Assembly (NCBI GenBank): GCA_951799445.1
Contig: OX637295.1
Span: 558,001 to 622,000, forward strand
Origin: Pseudisothecium myosuroides
Lineage: Eukaryota > Streptophyta > Bryopsida > Hypnales > Lembophyllaceae
DNA length: 64,000 nt
Reading direction: 5' to 3'
Shown: positions 1 to 9,888 of the stretch, in pieces
Position numbering within the stretch: the stretch's first letter is position 1
Layout: each line of letters opens with the position of its first letter
Translations under genes and position numbers: made by a program
Notes under the pieces: generated by a model
Database searches by the model: none
Seen by the model: only the letters and a program-made list of their open reading frames with translations
Told to the model about the DNA's origin: nothing

Positions 1-1
1 T

Positions 2-91
2 AAGTATCGCAGACATCACGTATTTAGTACGGACCAGCGATCCCAGAATCTAAATGGCCTTATTCGCCGAGAGGCTATTGCCGTGCCCTAG
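2..91 (+). pseudogene. Orphan C-terminal coding fragment (partial at left edge)
   Basis: The first bases read in one frame as KYRRHHVFSTDQRSQN and on to a TAG at 89-91. The opening KYRRHHVF-TD is the same stretch seen in the fragments at 7623-8153 and 56470-56740, so this is a third copy of the same unidentified C-terminal exon. Its tail diverges after about ten residues and ends early. The upstream part lies outside the window. No function can be assigned. Confidence 0.4.
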
Positions 92-903
92 GAGGAGCTA
101 TCTCCGCGACCCGTCCTTCTGTTGGTGGAAACAGGGAGATAATTTTGAATTTCAAATGTCGACTTTTATATATTTTTTTTTCTGCTGGTAGACTGGAAGT
201 GGCTACGTGGTGGGGAAGTCTCTGCAAGACTGAAAGCTATTTCTTTGTATTGCATATGGCGGAATTGCTAAGTGGAAGAACAAAAGATTGTTTAATGGCG
301 ATTTTTTTTTCAAAAAGCAAAAACAGTTGTTGCATTACAATTCAATAGAATCGATACATACATTGATATGATAGAATTGATACATACTAAGATACAATAC
401 ACTTCAACAATACAATTCAAAAGATTTGAACAATACAATTCAAAAGACTTGAACAATAGAATTCAATGCAATTGAACAATAGAATTGAATACAATTGAAC
501 AATAGAATTGAATAGAATTTACTAAAATTGATACATTCTTTCAAAGGCAAAACAAGTTTTCTACATGTTTGGAGAAAATTTGCGTTTCACTGACAAGGGA
601 TTTGAACCCTTGTAGCCTGCCCAATTGCAATGTCAGTGTTCTGCATATCACAAGACAAACAAGACACATTAGAGGGTTAGGAAAAGCAGTTAGAAACAAC
701 GCCAAGGCTCCAATACTCCTCCAGTGTCACACCTCAATCGCAGCAGTCTTGAGCAGCACATCGTAGCAGGTCGCAGCAGTCTCATGCAGCAGGGGCCGTT
801 GTTTCTTGTGTCAAAGAGAACTTGAGTTGCAAGGAAGGCCTAATCTCATGAAAACTAAGGAAAAAAAATTCCATGGTGAGGATACTAGTGCTGCTGCTAT
901 GGT
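92..903. other. Non-coding stretch with no recognised gene
   Basis: Apart from the 23-bp tandem array at 407-520, I see only short ORFs without family features. The stretch is AT-rich and lies downstream of the hAT transposase remnant, which is on the opposite strand. Confidence 0.5.
407..520. repeat. 23-bp tandem repeat, about 4.8 units
   Basis: Units start at 407, 430, 453, 476 and 499. Each begins ACAATA(C/G)AATT and ends TTGA. The last units differ by a few substitutions, so the array is old or under no constraint. The AT-rich flanks (350-406) hold related AATTGATACATA words. Confidence 0.8.
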
Positions 904-3607
904 TTAGACATCCCCTTGCCGGCCAAACGAAGCAGCACTTTTCCAAGATTGAATGGCATCCTTGTAAGGGAAATCCTCAAGTGAAAAGTACTTTTGGCCA
1001 AACATCCGCACAAGGGGTAAGTGCTTCCCTAACCTATTTCTTTGGCAAGATTTGAGGAATTTAAGAGTAGAGAAACACCTCTCATCTTCCACTGAACCAA
1101 GAACTATGCAACACCCTATTTCAGCCACCTTAAAGTACTCTGAGATAATCTTACTCAAATGGCGTGATTGGGATAGTTTACGCCAAAGTTTGATCATGGG
1201 GTTGATGTTGAAGGGCGGCCCATAGGCAGCCTCGGCATTTGCCTTCATTGAGACCTTGAAGAGCCCCTGTTGGTTCTCCAAATTTGACGCTAAGAGCAGC
1301 TCTGGAACAGTATAGGGCTTACCACCAACTGCAGCAGGTTGACCTTGGTTTACAGCTTTGGCCGTTGTATAGAAATCCTTAAGCACCGCCAAGTGATGCT
1401 TGGAACTCTCATTAGCACCTTCTTGACGCCAATACTGGGGATATATGATCCCAAATGCATCAAGTAGCTCTTGTTGTGGGAACTTGCGGTCAAGTTCATC
1501 ACAAAGACTTTGGGCAATCTCTGCAGACATAGAACCACAAGCATTAGATCATAGCATTATATTCAACAACATGTACTTGTGATTCACAAGCATTAGATTC
1601 AACAACATTTACTTGTGATTCAGTTTGAGGCATTTAGTTATGATTAAGTTGTGATTCGGTTTGAATTACCCAGTTCAGTTGTGATTAAGCATTCAACATT
1701 CAGTTTCAAGCATTGGGGTGTAAGCATGAAGTACTGCATTGCTAAGTCACTTACCATTCAGTTCTAAATCCAAAACAAGAGAGACCAAAAAAATTGGGAA
1801 ACATTACTAACAGTGAACCAAAACCAGTTTTCCCGGACCCTAACGGCACTGCAAACCTGCCGCAGCAGTCACCGCCATAGCACTCACCGCCACAACAACC
1901 AAATAGCACCTAGTAAAGCAAGAGCATTTTTAATCTTCAATAAACCTACACATATAATCTAATCCAACCATTTAGACATAAACAACAAACACAAAGCCAA
2001 ATGTACCAACATAAACATTATGCACAACAAAGAAACAAGAACCCCAAGGTGGCCAACAAAAAAAATAGGATGCAAAGAAATCCAAAAAAATGGAAAGAAA
2101 ATCAAAACCAAAAAAAGAGAAGCAGCTTGCCTGAAAATTGGCGCTAAATGTAATCCTTCAGCCGATTGAACTCCTCTTGCGTGACAAAGAGGTGTGCCCC
2201 TGTTTTCATGTCATGGCATCTTGCATACTCTGCATGGAGCGGAAAATTGAACATCAAGTGACAGATACCGTTGTCTCCAGGCAGTTCACGCCACTTCAAA
2301 GGGACGTCTACACTGGTCAGAGCAGTGAGCTCATTGTACACAGGGAAGTCCGTTTTGTTGAATGCCGTGGCTCCATCAATGAACATACGAGCTAGTTCTT
2401 ACTGGCAGAGCTTCACAGCTTTAGGAAGCCACAAATGAAGATATCACGTGCTTGTAAAAGCTTGATTAGGCAGTGCACAGAGCGGTATGAAACAAGCCAA
2501 GGAAAGAAGCACCTCAACATCAGAGAGGAGGTCAAAGTTATCGGATGCCCCAGCAGGAGGCTTAGAACCAGATCCAGCACTTATGTCGTGGCCCATTTTT
2601 ACCAACAGGGTACAATAATCGGACAAGATCCTGGCTGCCGGACTTTGCATCGATATCCACCTAGTTTTTACGTTTTGGAGCATTTTGTTGCCCTTAGTTT
2701 CCATGAGATCGGCTAGCCTCTACAACTCAGCATGACGCTTGTTGCTTCGACAGAAGTAACTATAAACGGACTGACAGAGGCCCTCAAGCCTGGAGACCAT
2801 CGGGAATTTCAACATAGTCTCCACTACGAGGTTCAAGCGGTGCCTCACACAGCTCGCACCAACAAGAAACGGAGACCATTTCTCTCTGATTTGCGTGGTG
2901 ACTCCTGTCTTTGACCCTTGAAACGTGCTCATTCCATCAGCGCCAAAGCAAACTAACTTTCTACCAATTTCCTCACGAGTCAAGCCTCCCTCCCTCATCA
3001 AACCATGCATTATCAAATCTGTCAAGTGATCAGTAGTACCTGTCTCTGAAACACAGGACAAATGCAGGAGATGCGGAATGCGCTCTCAAGAATCCATGGC
3101 ATAAACGTGGACGCCCAGCCAAGACGTATTGTCAACAGCCGTGACTTCATCGGTGCTGATCGAGATTATGCTAGCGGATTGGACAACAGACTTCAGGGCC
3201 AACAAGACAGAGTCATGGAGATGCTTGCTCATCTCCCAGCCGGTCGTCTCTGATTAATGTTTACGGGGAAGAAATTTTACCTTAAGTTGTCTCAGTAACT
3301 GTTGCTGACGCTCGTAGTCACACATTGGCCACCCGTGGCTCAAGATGTGAAAAAGAGTTGAGAACTGTACCTGCTTCCTCTTGAATTCATTTTCCATGTC
3401 TGCAAGCAACTGATGAGCAACAGTTGGGGCTTTTTTCAGCCCTGCCCAAAGCTTCACCAACTGCAGGTGTTTGCAATCCTCCTTGATAAAAACATTGCCC
3501 TTCTTCAATTGAGCGTAAGGGAAACCGTCTTTTGTGCAAGTGTTTTTACCTTCATGCTTTTCCAAATTGTCACACTTGGGGACCATGACCTTCCACCTCC
3601 TCGTCAT
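904..3607 (-). pseudogene. hAT-superfamily transposase remnant (ZNF862-like)
   Basis: Read on the minus strand from 3607 to 904, successive blocks give a hAT-type protein. The N-terminal block contains HEGKNTCTKDGFPYAQLKKG and LFHILSHG. Next comes STDEVTAVDNTSW at 3062-3253. A block with CFGADGMSTFQGSKTGVT and CVRHRLNLVVET follows (2720-3061), then NVKTRWISM (2444-2704), then a short block at 2144-2386. A C-terminal dimerisation-like block with EDERCFSTLKFLKS ends it (904-1530). These motifs match ZNF862/DUF4371-like hAT proteins of land plants. The frame is broken by an in-frame TAA at 3254-3256, a TGA near 3091 and later shifts. The 1531-2143 gap has no coding signal and may be an old intron or insertion. 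It is not functional as it stands. No terminal repeats were found. The 5' end abuts a piggyBac-like fragment. Confidence 0.8.
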
Positions 3608-3611
3608 CGTA

Positions 3612-3990
3612 TGGAGTCTTTGAAAGCCATACCTACCCGCAAACTAAAACTCCTCATAACTTTTGACTTGTTAATCCAAATGGAATGATTCAAAGCTTTC
3701 TGTATAGATATAATCCTAAAAAACCAATTTCAAATTTTTATTTTTTTAAAAAGTGATTTTTAAAGAAGTTTTTTGAGCTTTCCGGGTTGCCCGCCGAGCA
3801 ATGAAAATCACATATCATGCAATAACTTTTTAACCATGAAGTCAAAAGTTATGAAAATTGTTGGGCCTTAAAGCTACTCCTTGGGCACATGTTGTGTAAA
3901 ATTTTCAAAGAAAAAAAATAAAAACTCCATTCATAGTGAGCTGCCCAAAATTGCTAAGTTGCCAAAAAACGCAGCTTGGTCCTTTAGAGG
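3612..3990 (-). mobile_element. piggyBac-like non-autonomous element, truncated copy (Ya)
   Basis: This fragment is the reverse complement of the first ~380 bp of the element at 4539-5472. It shares GGGCAGCTCA and GTAGCTTTAAGG and ends CCTTTAGAGG next to TTAA at 3991-3994. The inner part is lost at the junction with the hAT remnant. Confidence 0.7.
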
Positions 3991-3994
3991 TTAA

Positions 3995-4189
3995 TCTATG
4001 TACAAGTGAAAATGGGATTTATTTGAGGGAAAACAACCTATAAGGGACCAAATGCTATATTGGTACGTGACATACCTATTTTGATTTTACACTCTTTTTT
4101 GGACTTTTTGTGTATAAAATTATACTTTAACTCGTGAAAACAACAAAAAAGAAAATTGTGAGTCCCAAGTGACAAATTGGGGGCTCACA
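3995..4189 (-). repeat. Z-family LTR-like end fragment
   Basis: This is the reverse complement of the first ~195 bp of the repeat starting at 20816. It ends with CAAATTGGGGGCTCACA, i.e. TGTGAGCCCCC on the other strand. The same terminus recurs at 7622, 20816, 23070 and 39850, so it marks a true element end. Confidence 0.7.
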
Positions 4190-6764
4190 GGGTCTTCTAC
4201 ACTCCAACAGAGCAGCGATAATCAAAAAATGGGGTATGAGAAACTTTGGAGAGGGGCTTTATATACTTGCTAGAAGGCCCCACCACCTCAATTTACCATG
4301 AGATATTTGTTTTTTTACTCGAAAACTACCCTAAATTAAATTCCAATCTACCCTAAGATATTTGCTAAATAATCTTTGTTTAATCTTTAGAATTTTTTAG
4401 AACAAGCCTTAATTAGCAAGGAAATCTTGTCCAAATAAAATCTAAGATTTTTCCCAAAAATATTTAGGGAATTGACTTAATTGACCTTGAGTTAATTTGT
4501 AAATAATCCTAAGATATTTCCAAATATTCTTAGTTTAACCCCTAAAGGTCCAAACACAATTTTTTGACAACATAGTGATTTTGGGCAGCTCATTACAAGT
4601 GGAGTTTTTATTTTTTTTCTTTGAAATTTTCACACAAGATGTCCCTGAGGAGTAGCTTTAAGGCTCAACAATTTTCATAACTTTTGACTACATGGTTAAA
4701 AAGTTATTATATGATATGTAATTTTTTGTGTATGGCGAGCAACTCGGCAGCTCAAAAAAATTCTTTAAAAATCATTTTTTTTAAAAATAAAAATTTGAAA
4801 TTGGTTCTTTAGATTTATATGTACGTGGAAAGCTTTAAATCATTCCATTTGGACGAATGAGTCAAAAGTTATGAGGATTCTTAGTTTGAGGGTAGTTATG
4901 GAATCTCGACTCTAAAATAAACTTTGAAGTCCTTTATTTAACTCAATTTCCAATATTTTTGAAAAAAAATAAAAACATTGGATGTAGATTATTTATTACA
5001 ACATTACAACCATTGGGATTGGCATTTTTCAATTCTATAAATAAATTCTTAACAATTTAGTGTTTTGAATCATTCTCTACTTTTTTCTACTTACTATTTT
5101 TTTCTTATATGTTGTGCAATTCCAAATGATCTGAAATTTTTCAAGCATGTAGCCAACTTGTCTAGAAGAATGAATCCAAAGAGTAACCACCATTAAGGGC
5201 ATTTTTTCATACAAATGTGACCTTGTGAAGTGCAGCTGCCCAGATTTTCGCAGGGACAAGAAAAGGATTTTTGTCAATTCAAACGCTAATATCTTCCAAT
5301 CCGCATAGTGGAAAATTCTGAAATTTATTCCACATCTTTTCAAACCAGTGTTCTACAAGATCTTATGGTATTATGTATCCAAAAGTATTTTTTTTCTAAA
5401 GTTTGGTACTTGTATTAGAAATGGCAGTTTTGGAGCAGTTTTGGTGAAAATATAGTCTCTGACCTTTAGGATTTAATCTAAATTGGCTTTTAAAGGAAAG
5501 ATTTGAAATCTTAACTAAATCAAATCTTCAACTTCTACCAAGATATTTTGCAAATTAACCTAGAATTACCACTAATTACTCTAAAAAAGTCAAACCTACG
5601 GCTGAATTCTTCCTATCTTCTTGAGAACAACTTGAAATTGAAAACCGATTGTGCCATCACGTTCAGAAGACCCTAGTTAGTTTACAATACCCTGGCCCCC
5701 TTCCTCTAAACTGTAAATACTTGTAAAAAACACTAACGATAATTCCAAAGAAAAGTCAAAATTCCAACTATTTGAATTTGTAATTTTCAAAGAAACTAAC
5801 TTGCTAGGGTTGCTTGGAAGGTTTGTGAGAGTAAGAAAAGACTCCTAGTTTGCGACATTTGGACACCGTAAGCTCCTGGTTAGCCGATCAACCCATCGCC
5901 ATGTTATAAATTCTTTGTTAAATTTGATGTCGTTGCCGATTCTAGTACTTCTGACTATCAAACAGTCTTCAAACTTAGTAGGTCACTTATTTGGCACACA
6001 AACTTTAATGCAATTTTTAGTGAGATTTTACCACACTCTGGGTAATTTCTATGAAATTACCATCAATTTCAAAGGTGATTGACTTTCCATGGAATCATCG
6101 TGGAGTTCTGTAAAATCTCGAAACTTTTAGAAAGTGTCCAAAAGCTAAGGGCAAAACCAAACCTCCAATAAGGATGCTAAATTTAGCAATTCTTTAATAT
6201 TTTCACCCGAGGAGAAAATCATTCTGATACTGGGGTCTGTCGTGGATGATTAGCTCCGATATTGATCTCTTGGCATGCTTTTGTCCTAAAAGCACCTTTC
6301 TGTAAGCTCCAATCACTTCACTCTTTTTCTACTTTGCATTCTGGTTTATATTTATAAATATTTGCAAGACTTCACATAACTAGTCCAAATTCTACATGAA
6401 TTGGATCTAGATACTTCTAAATCTGAATATAAACTCTTACAATTTAGCCAGGCTGTCACATGCACTCCATAGGTTGAGTTTTACATGAGCAAGACACTAG
6501 AACTAGCTAACTCTCACATCCTCACTTCTCTCTGAAACATTAATCTAAACTCTAAAATTCTAAACTAAAACCTAAACATGAAAAAATAGAGTATTTTGTG
6601 TTTTCCACAATTTTAGGAAGATTCCTCACTAATCTGGTAAGGACTTCAACCAAACTCTTGTCAACTAACTAATTCATGCTATTTTGCATGAATTGACACT
6701 AAAAACTAACGATAAATTGTGAAAAATAAACCCAAAGCTCCAAGAGCTAACTTGAGGGCTCACA
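4190..6764 (-). repeat. L-family LTR-like repeat, copy 1, with nested insertions
   Basis: From GGGTCTTCTACACTCCAAC to TTGAGGGCTCACA this matches 45980-46612 in the same order, including TTATATACTTG and AAGATATTTGC words. It is interrupted by the piggyBac-like element 4539-5472 and by a decayed Z-family piece (about 5615-6130). The terminus TGTGAGCCC (minus strand) looks like an LTR start. No retroelement protein is present, so this is probably a solo or partial LTR. Confidence 0.55.
4539..5472 (+). mobile_element. piggyBac-like non-autonomous element (Yb)
   Basis: The 934-bp element starts CCCCTAAAGG after TTAA (4535-4538) and ends CCTTTAGGAT before TTAA (5473-5476). The related repeat at 46330-46350 has the uninterrupted site, there TTAT. 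TTAA duplication plus CCC-type ends are hallmarks of the piggyBac superfamily. It has no transposase ORF, so it would need a partner in trans. Confidence 0.75.
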
Positions 6765-7622
6765 TATGGCGGCCATCTCCTCTGATTTTAACCTAGGTAA
6801 TCCTATCTCTTTAGATTTTCATCCTTATTTTGTAGGATTTTCATCTTTTGGAGGGTTTATTCTAGTCCAAACCTCTAAGTACTGGAAATCAATTCCAAAT
6901 CACAAAAAAAATTGCACCGTTGGCTTTAGAAGGCCATGTTTGGTCTAGGGGTCCTCGAGCCTCCTGTTTTCTTCGTGAAAAATTCATCTAAAACTAGTGC
7001 CAACTCGAATAAGTAAAAGATAAAAAATCTAATTCTTAGAGATTACCTTTTTTAACAAGGGAAACTAGCTAGGGTGGTTTGGAAGGCTCTAGGGAGTAAA
7101 AAAAGACTCATTGTTGACTTCATTCTAACTTTGTGTGCTCCCGGGATGCCGGTTAATTCCACATAAACTTCGCCACGTTGATATTTGGGAAGAATGTTGG
7201 TGCTTTGGACACCTCCCACTATTGAAACACCTTGAACCTTGTTGGGATGCGTTATTAGTATAAAAAAAATTAACCTAATTTTTAGTGAGCTTTTATTGCA
7301 ACCTGGGTAATTTTCATGAATTTCCCATCGGATCAATTCAGCCAAGCATGGTTACATGCATAGTAATTTTAGGCTATTTTGGATAAGAACCCTCAAACTT
7401 GTCAATGCCCACCACTTCCAGGTTTTTTACTTATTTACAAGTGGGATTTAGGGGTGTTCTAGGGATAAAAGTCTATTTAGGACCAAATGCTACATTGACA
7501 TATAGCATACCTATTTTGGTCTTACACTCTTTTTTGGACTTTTTGTATATAATTACAATTTAAATTGTGAAATTTGAAAAAAAGAACACTATGAGTTACA
7601 AGTGACAAATTGGGAACTCACA
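6765..7622 (-). repeat. Z-family LTR-like repeat, truncated copy (Z2)
   Basis: It matches Z5 (38600-39850) and, inverted, Z3 (20816-22060). Shared stretches include the AACCTAGGTAAT block, the AGGGTGGTTTGGAAGG block and the shared end GGGAACTCACA at 7622. It is cut off at its other end by the L repeat. Its end lies directly against the coding fragment that begins at 7623. Confidence 0.65.
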
Positions 7623-8153
7623 ATGCTCGATAGATCAAATTCTCTTTCTCTACAATATATTGCAAAAGTGTATCGTAAAAGATTTCAATCGCAACAAGTT
7701 GCCATAGTGACTGAGAATCTAGTGGCAAGAGTGCCTCAAAACACTAGTGCAACTCACCTGGAACCTTTTACAGTTCATAAGGAACAATCCAAGATAGAAG
7801 AAGATGACCAAGACATTTTTGGTGATTAAGAGGAAGGTGATGAAGACGGCACAGTAGCAATTAGTGGCGGTTTTCGGATTAAACAGAATTGGAGAGAATA
7901 TTCAGAGAGCAACGACTCGCAAACATTCATCCCTAAGTATCGCAGACATCACGTATTTAGAACGGACGGATTACATTACTTGTTCGCGTCAACGCCATCG
8001 TACAGTGCCTCCATCGGAAATGCAGGGCTTCCGAATTCCGATCCCAACGGAAGAACTAGCAAACCGACCACGGCCGCTCCTGCCACGAAGAAGACCACGA
8101 AGAAAACAGAGAAGCCCACTGGTGGTGCAAACGGAAGAAGACTCAAACCCTAA
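7623..8153 (+). pseudogene. Unidentified C-terminal coding fragment with one in-frame stop
   Basis: A single frame runs from ATG 7623 to TAA 8151-8153, broken only by TAA at 7827-7829. Before the stop it reads YIAKVYRKRFQSQQVAIV and ends EEDDQDIFGD. After it come an acidic patch, NWREYSESNDSQTFIPKYRR, DGLHYLFASTPSYSASIG and a Lys/Thr-rich tail (TKKTTKKTEKPTGG). An acidic linker and basic tail suggest a nuclear or nucleic-acid-associated protein, but no family is recognised. The Z2 repeat ends at 7622, so an LTR-like insertion probably removed the upstream exons. The 3' half is copied at 56470-56740, and the KYRRHHVF motif recurs at 2-91. It could instead be the true last exon of a gene using an unseen splice site; confidence in function is nil. 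Confidence 0.5.
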
Positions 8154-9888
8154 TCTCTCGTTGTCGTGAATTCTCGTTCGATTTAGATCTAAGGTTTGAA
8201 GTGACCGGTTTCAATCTTTACGTAGGAGGCGGCTAAGGATATCCGAGGCTGTCCTTCGCCGGGATTCTCGGATAAGCAGGGGTCCACGGTTTTGCTGCAG
8301 GCCAGACACCATTTTGAGGGGCGAAGAGGATTCCTGGGACCGTGGATTTTAGAACTTTCAGTTCTGCTTTTGTCACTCAAGGCCTCAAGGGAACCCTGGA
8401 TCCTGAAAATCGAACTGTCCGCCTTCATGTACAACAGCTATCTTGCCCGAGTACTCCAGGACAAGATCATCAAAACCCTAAAACACCGTTGCATGGTGCG
8501 ACTGCACTACTCAACCTCGACTGTAGAAATCGGGTCGTAGGGTTGGTTGGTGAGGTTGACGCATGTGGAGTCTCGCCATGTCGTCTTGCTGCACCAGATT
8601 TACCTGTCCGCTCGTTGAGTCTCCACTGCCAGGTTAACCGAACTTCAGAGCATAATTCCTCACTGCAGCATGATATCCTTTCTGTGCAGCATGTGATCCT
8701 TTCTCTGCAGCAAAGTTAAAATTTGAAGCTGTTTGCATATGTTGAGAGTTGCGGGCGTTGTGGGTTCTCTTCCTGCTTGGAGGTTTACTGGATTGGGGAG
8801 GGAAGCTCAGATATTGGGGTTGTTCATGTGAGATGTTGTGGTTTAGGTTTCTTGCTTTTCATGAGTTGCAATTTTCAGTAGAATTTTTTGTCTGTACAAG
8901 TGTCCATATCTGTTGCAGCTTTCTTGCTGGCTTTAGAAGAGTGTGTACGGGATTAGAGAATCTTAGGGATTGATACTTTCACATTTGAGGTTTCCCCTGA
9001 CTACATTCCAGTCCAGTTTTCTGAAGCTGAAGTCATTTGAAGTTGTTGGTGTTGATGTCAAGCGCTGCAGTTGTTCCTTCCTCCGTGCTTGGTGGCCTGA
9101 GGGTTCCGGGTTGAGCAGTGTGAAGAATCGAACAGACACAGACGCAAGGGAGCAGAAGGCCGTAATTTGTTTGACTGAAGCTAAGCATTAAGGCTCCATA
9201 CGTCGGTTGTGGTTGATGCAGGGAACTAGTGAGTGTTTTTTTCTCTCAGAACCCTGAGGGCTGAGCAATTTGGAGGGGGTTCCGCAAAGCAGGAGGAGAT
9301 CGTTTTCAGTTAACGGGGAGCGGAAGATCTCAAGACAGGGATTCATATGTGGAACTTTTGTGCGTGGACTGAATTGAACTTCTAGTCAATAAATTGGAAG
9401 CGGCAGACCTTGGGATTATTGGTGCTGAAGGCCGAGAAGGGGGTATAAAATCAGACAAGCAATCGGACAGACTTGAAGATATTGCCAGTCATACATGATA
9501 CTCTGTGTCTCTGCTGAAGTCGAGTTTTGAAGCTTGTTGTGTTCATTGGACGTTGCTGATGTTGAGGTTGGGGTTGCTGAGCGAAACTAGAATTTCTCTT
9601 CCTGCCTGGAGGTTTAGCAATTCGAGGAAGAGAACGGACTCAGTTGAAGGGAGCAGATTGATACTTATATGCTATTTTTGCAACTTTTACTCAAGGTTTC
9701 AGACGTTGCATGGATATGGAGGAGGAGCTCTTTTGAACTGATTGAGGACGTACACTTGAAAGGGGGCCAAAGACTTGAGGAGATTCAGTGCTATACTTTT
9801 TTCTAGATGAGAAGTTGGATTTCTATCTGTGGTGTTACTCTGTTGTTGAAGCGGAACCGTCAGAAGTTTGTACACGCAGAGCCACAAA
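8154..9888 (+). promoter_or_regulatory. 5' flank / leader region of PPR gene A
   Basis: There is no supported gene between the fragment stop and the first PPR exon. The stretch is GC-richer than the surrounding repeats and is almost identical to 54792-56470 in the other arm, so its many short ORFs are preserved in both arms simply by recent duplication. A TATA-like GGGTATAAAATC lies at about 9440, some 450 bp before the proposed start codon. Confidence 0.35.

Noticed and set aside
8189..9191. ORFs at 8189-8434, 8342-8719, 8749-8973 and 8970-9191, identical in both arms
   Set aside because: Identity comes from the recent duplication of the whole arm, not from protein constraint. They overlap on both strands and most lack a plausible start.
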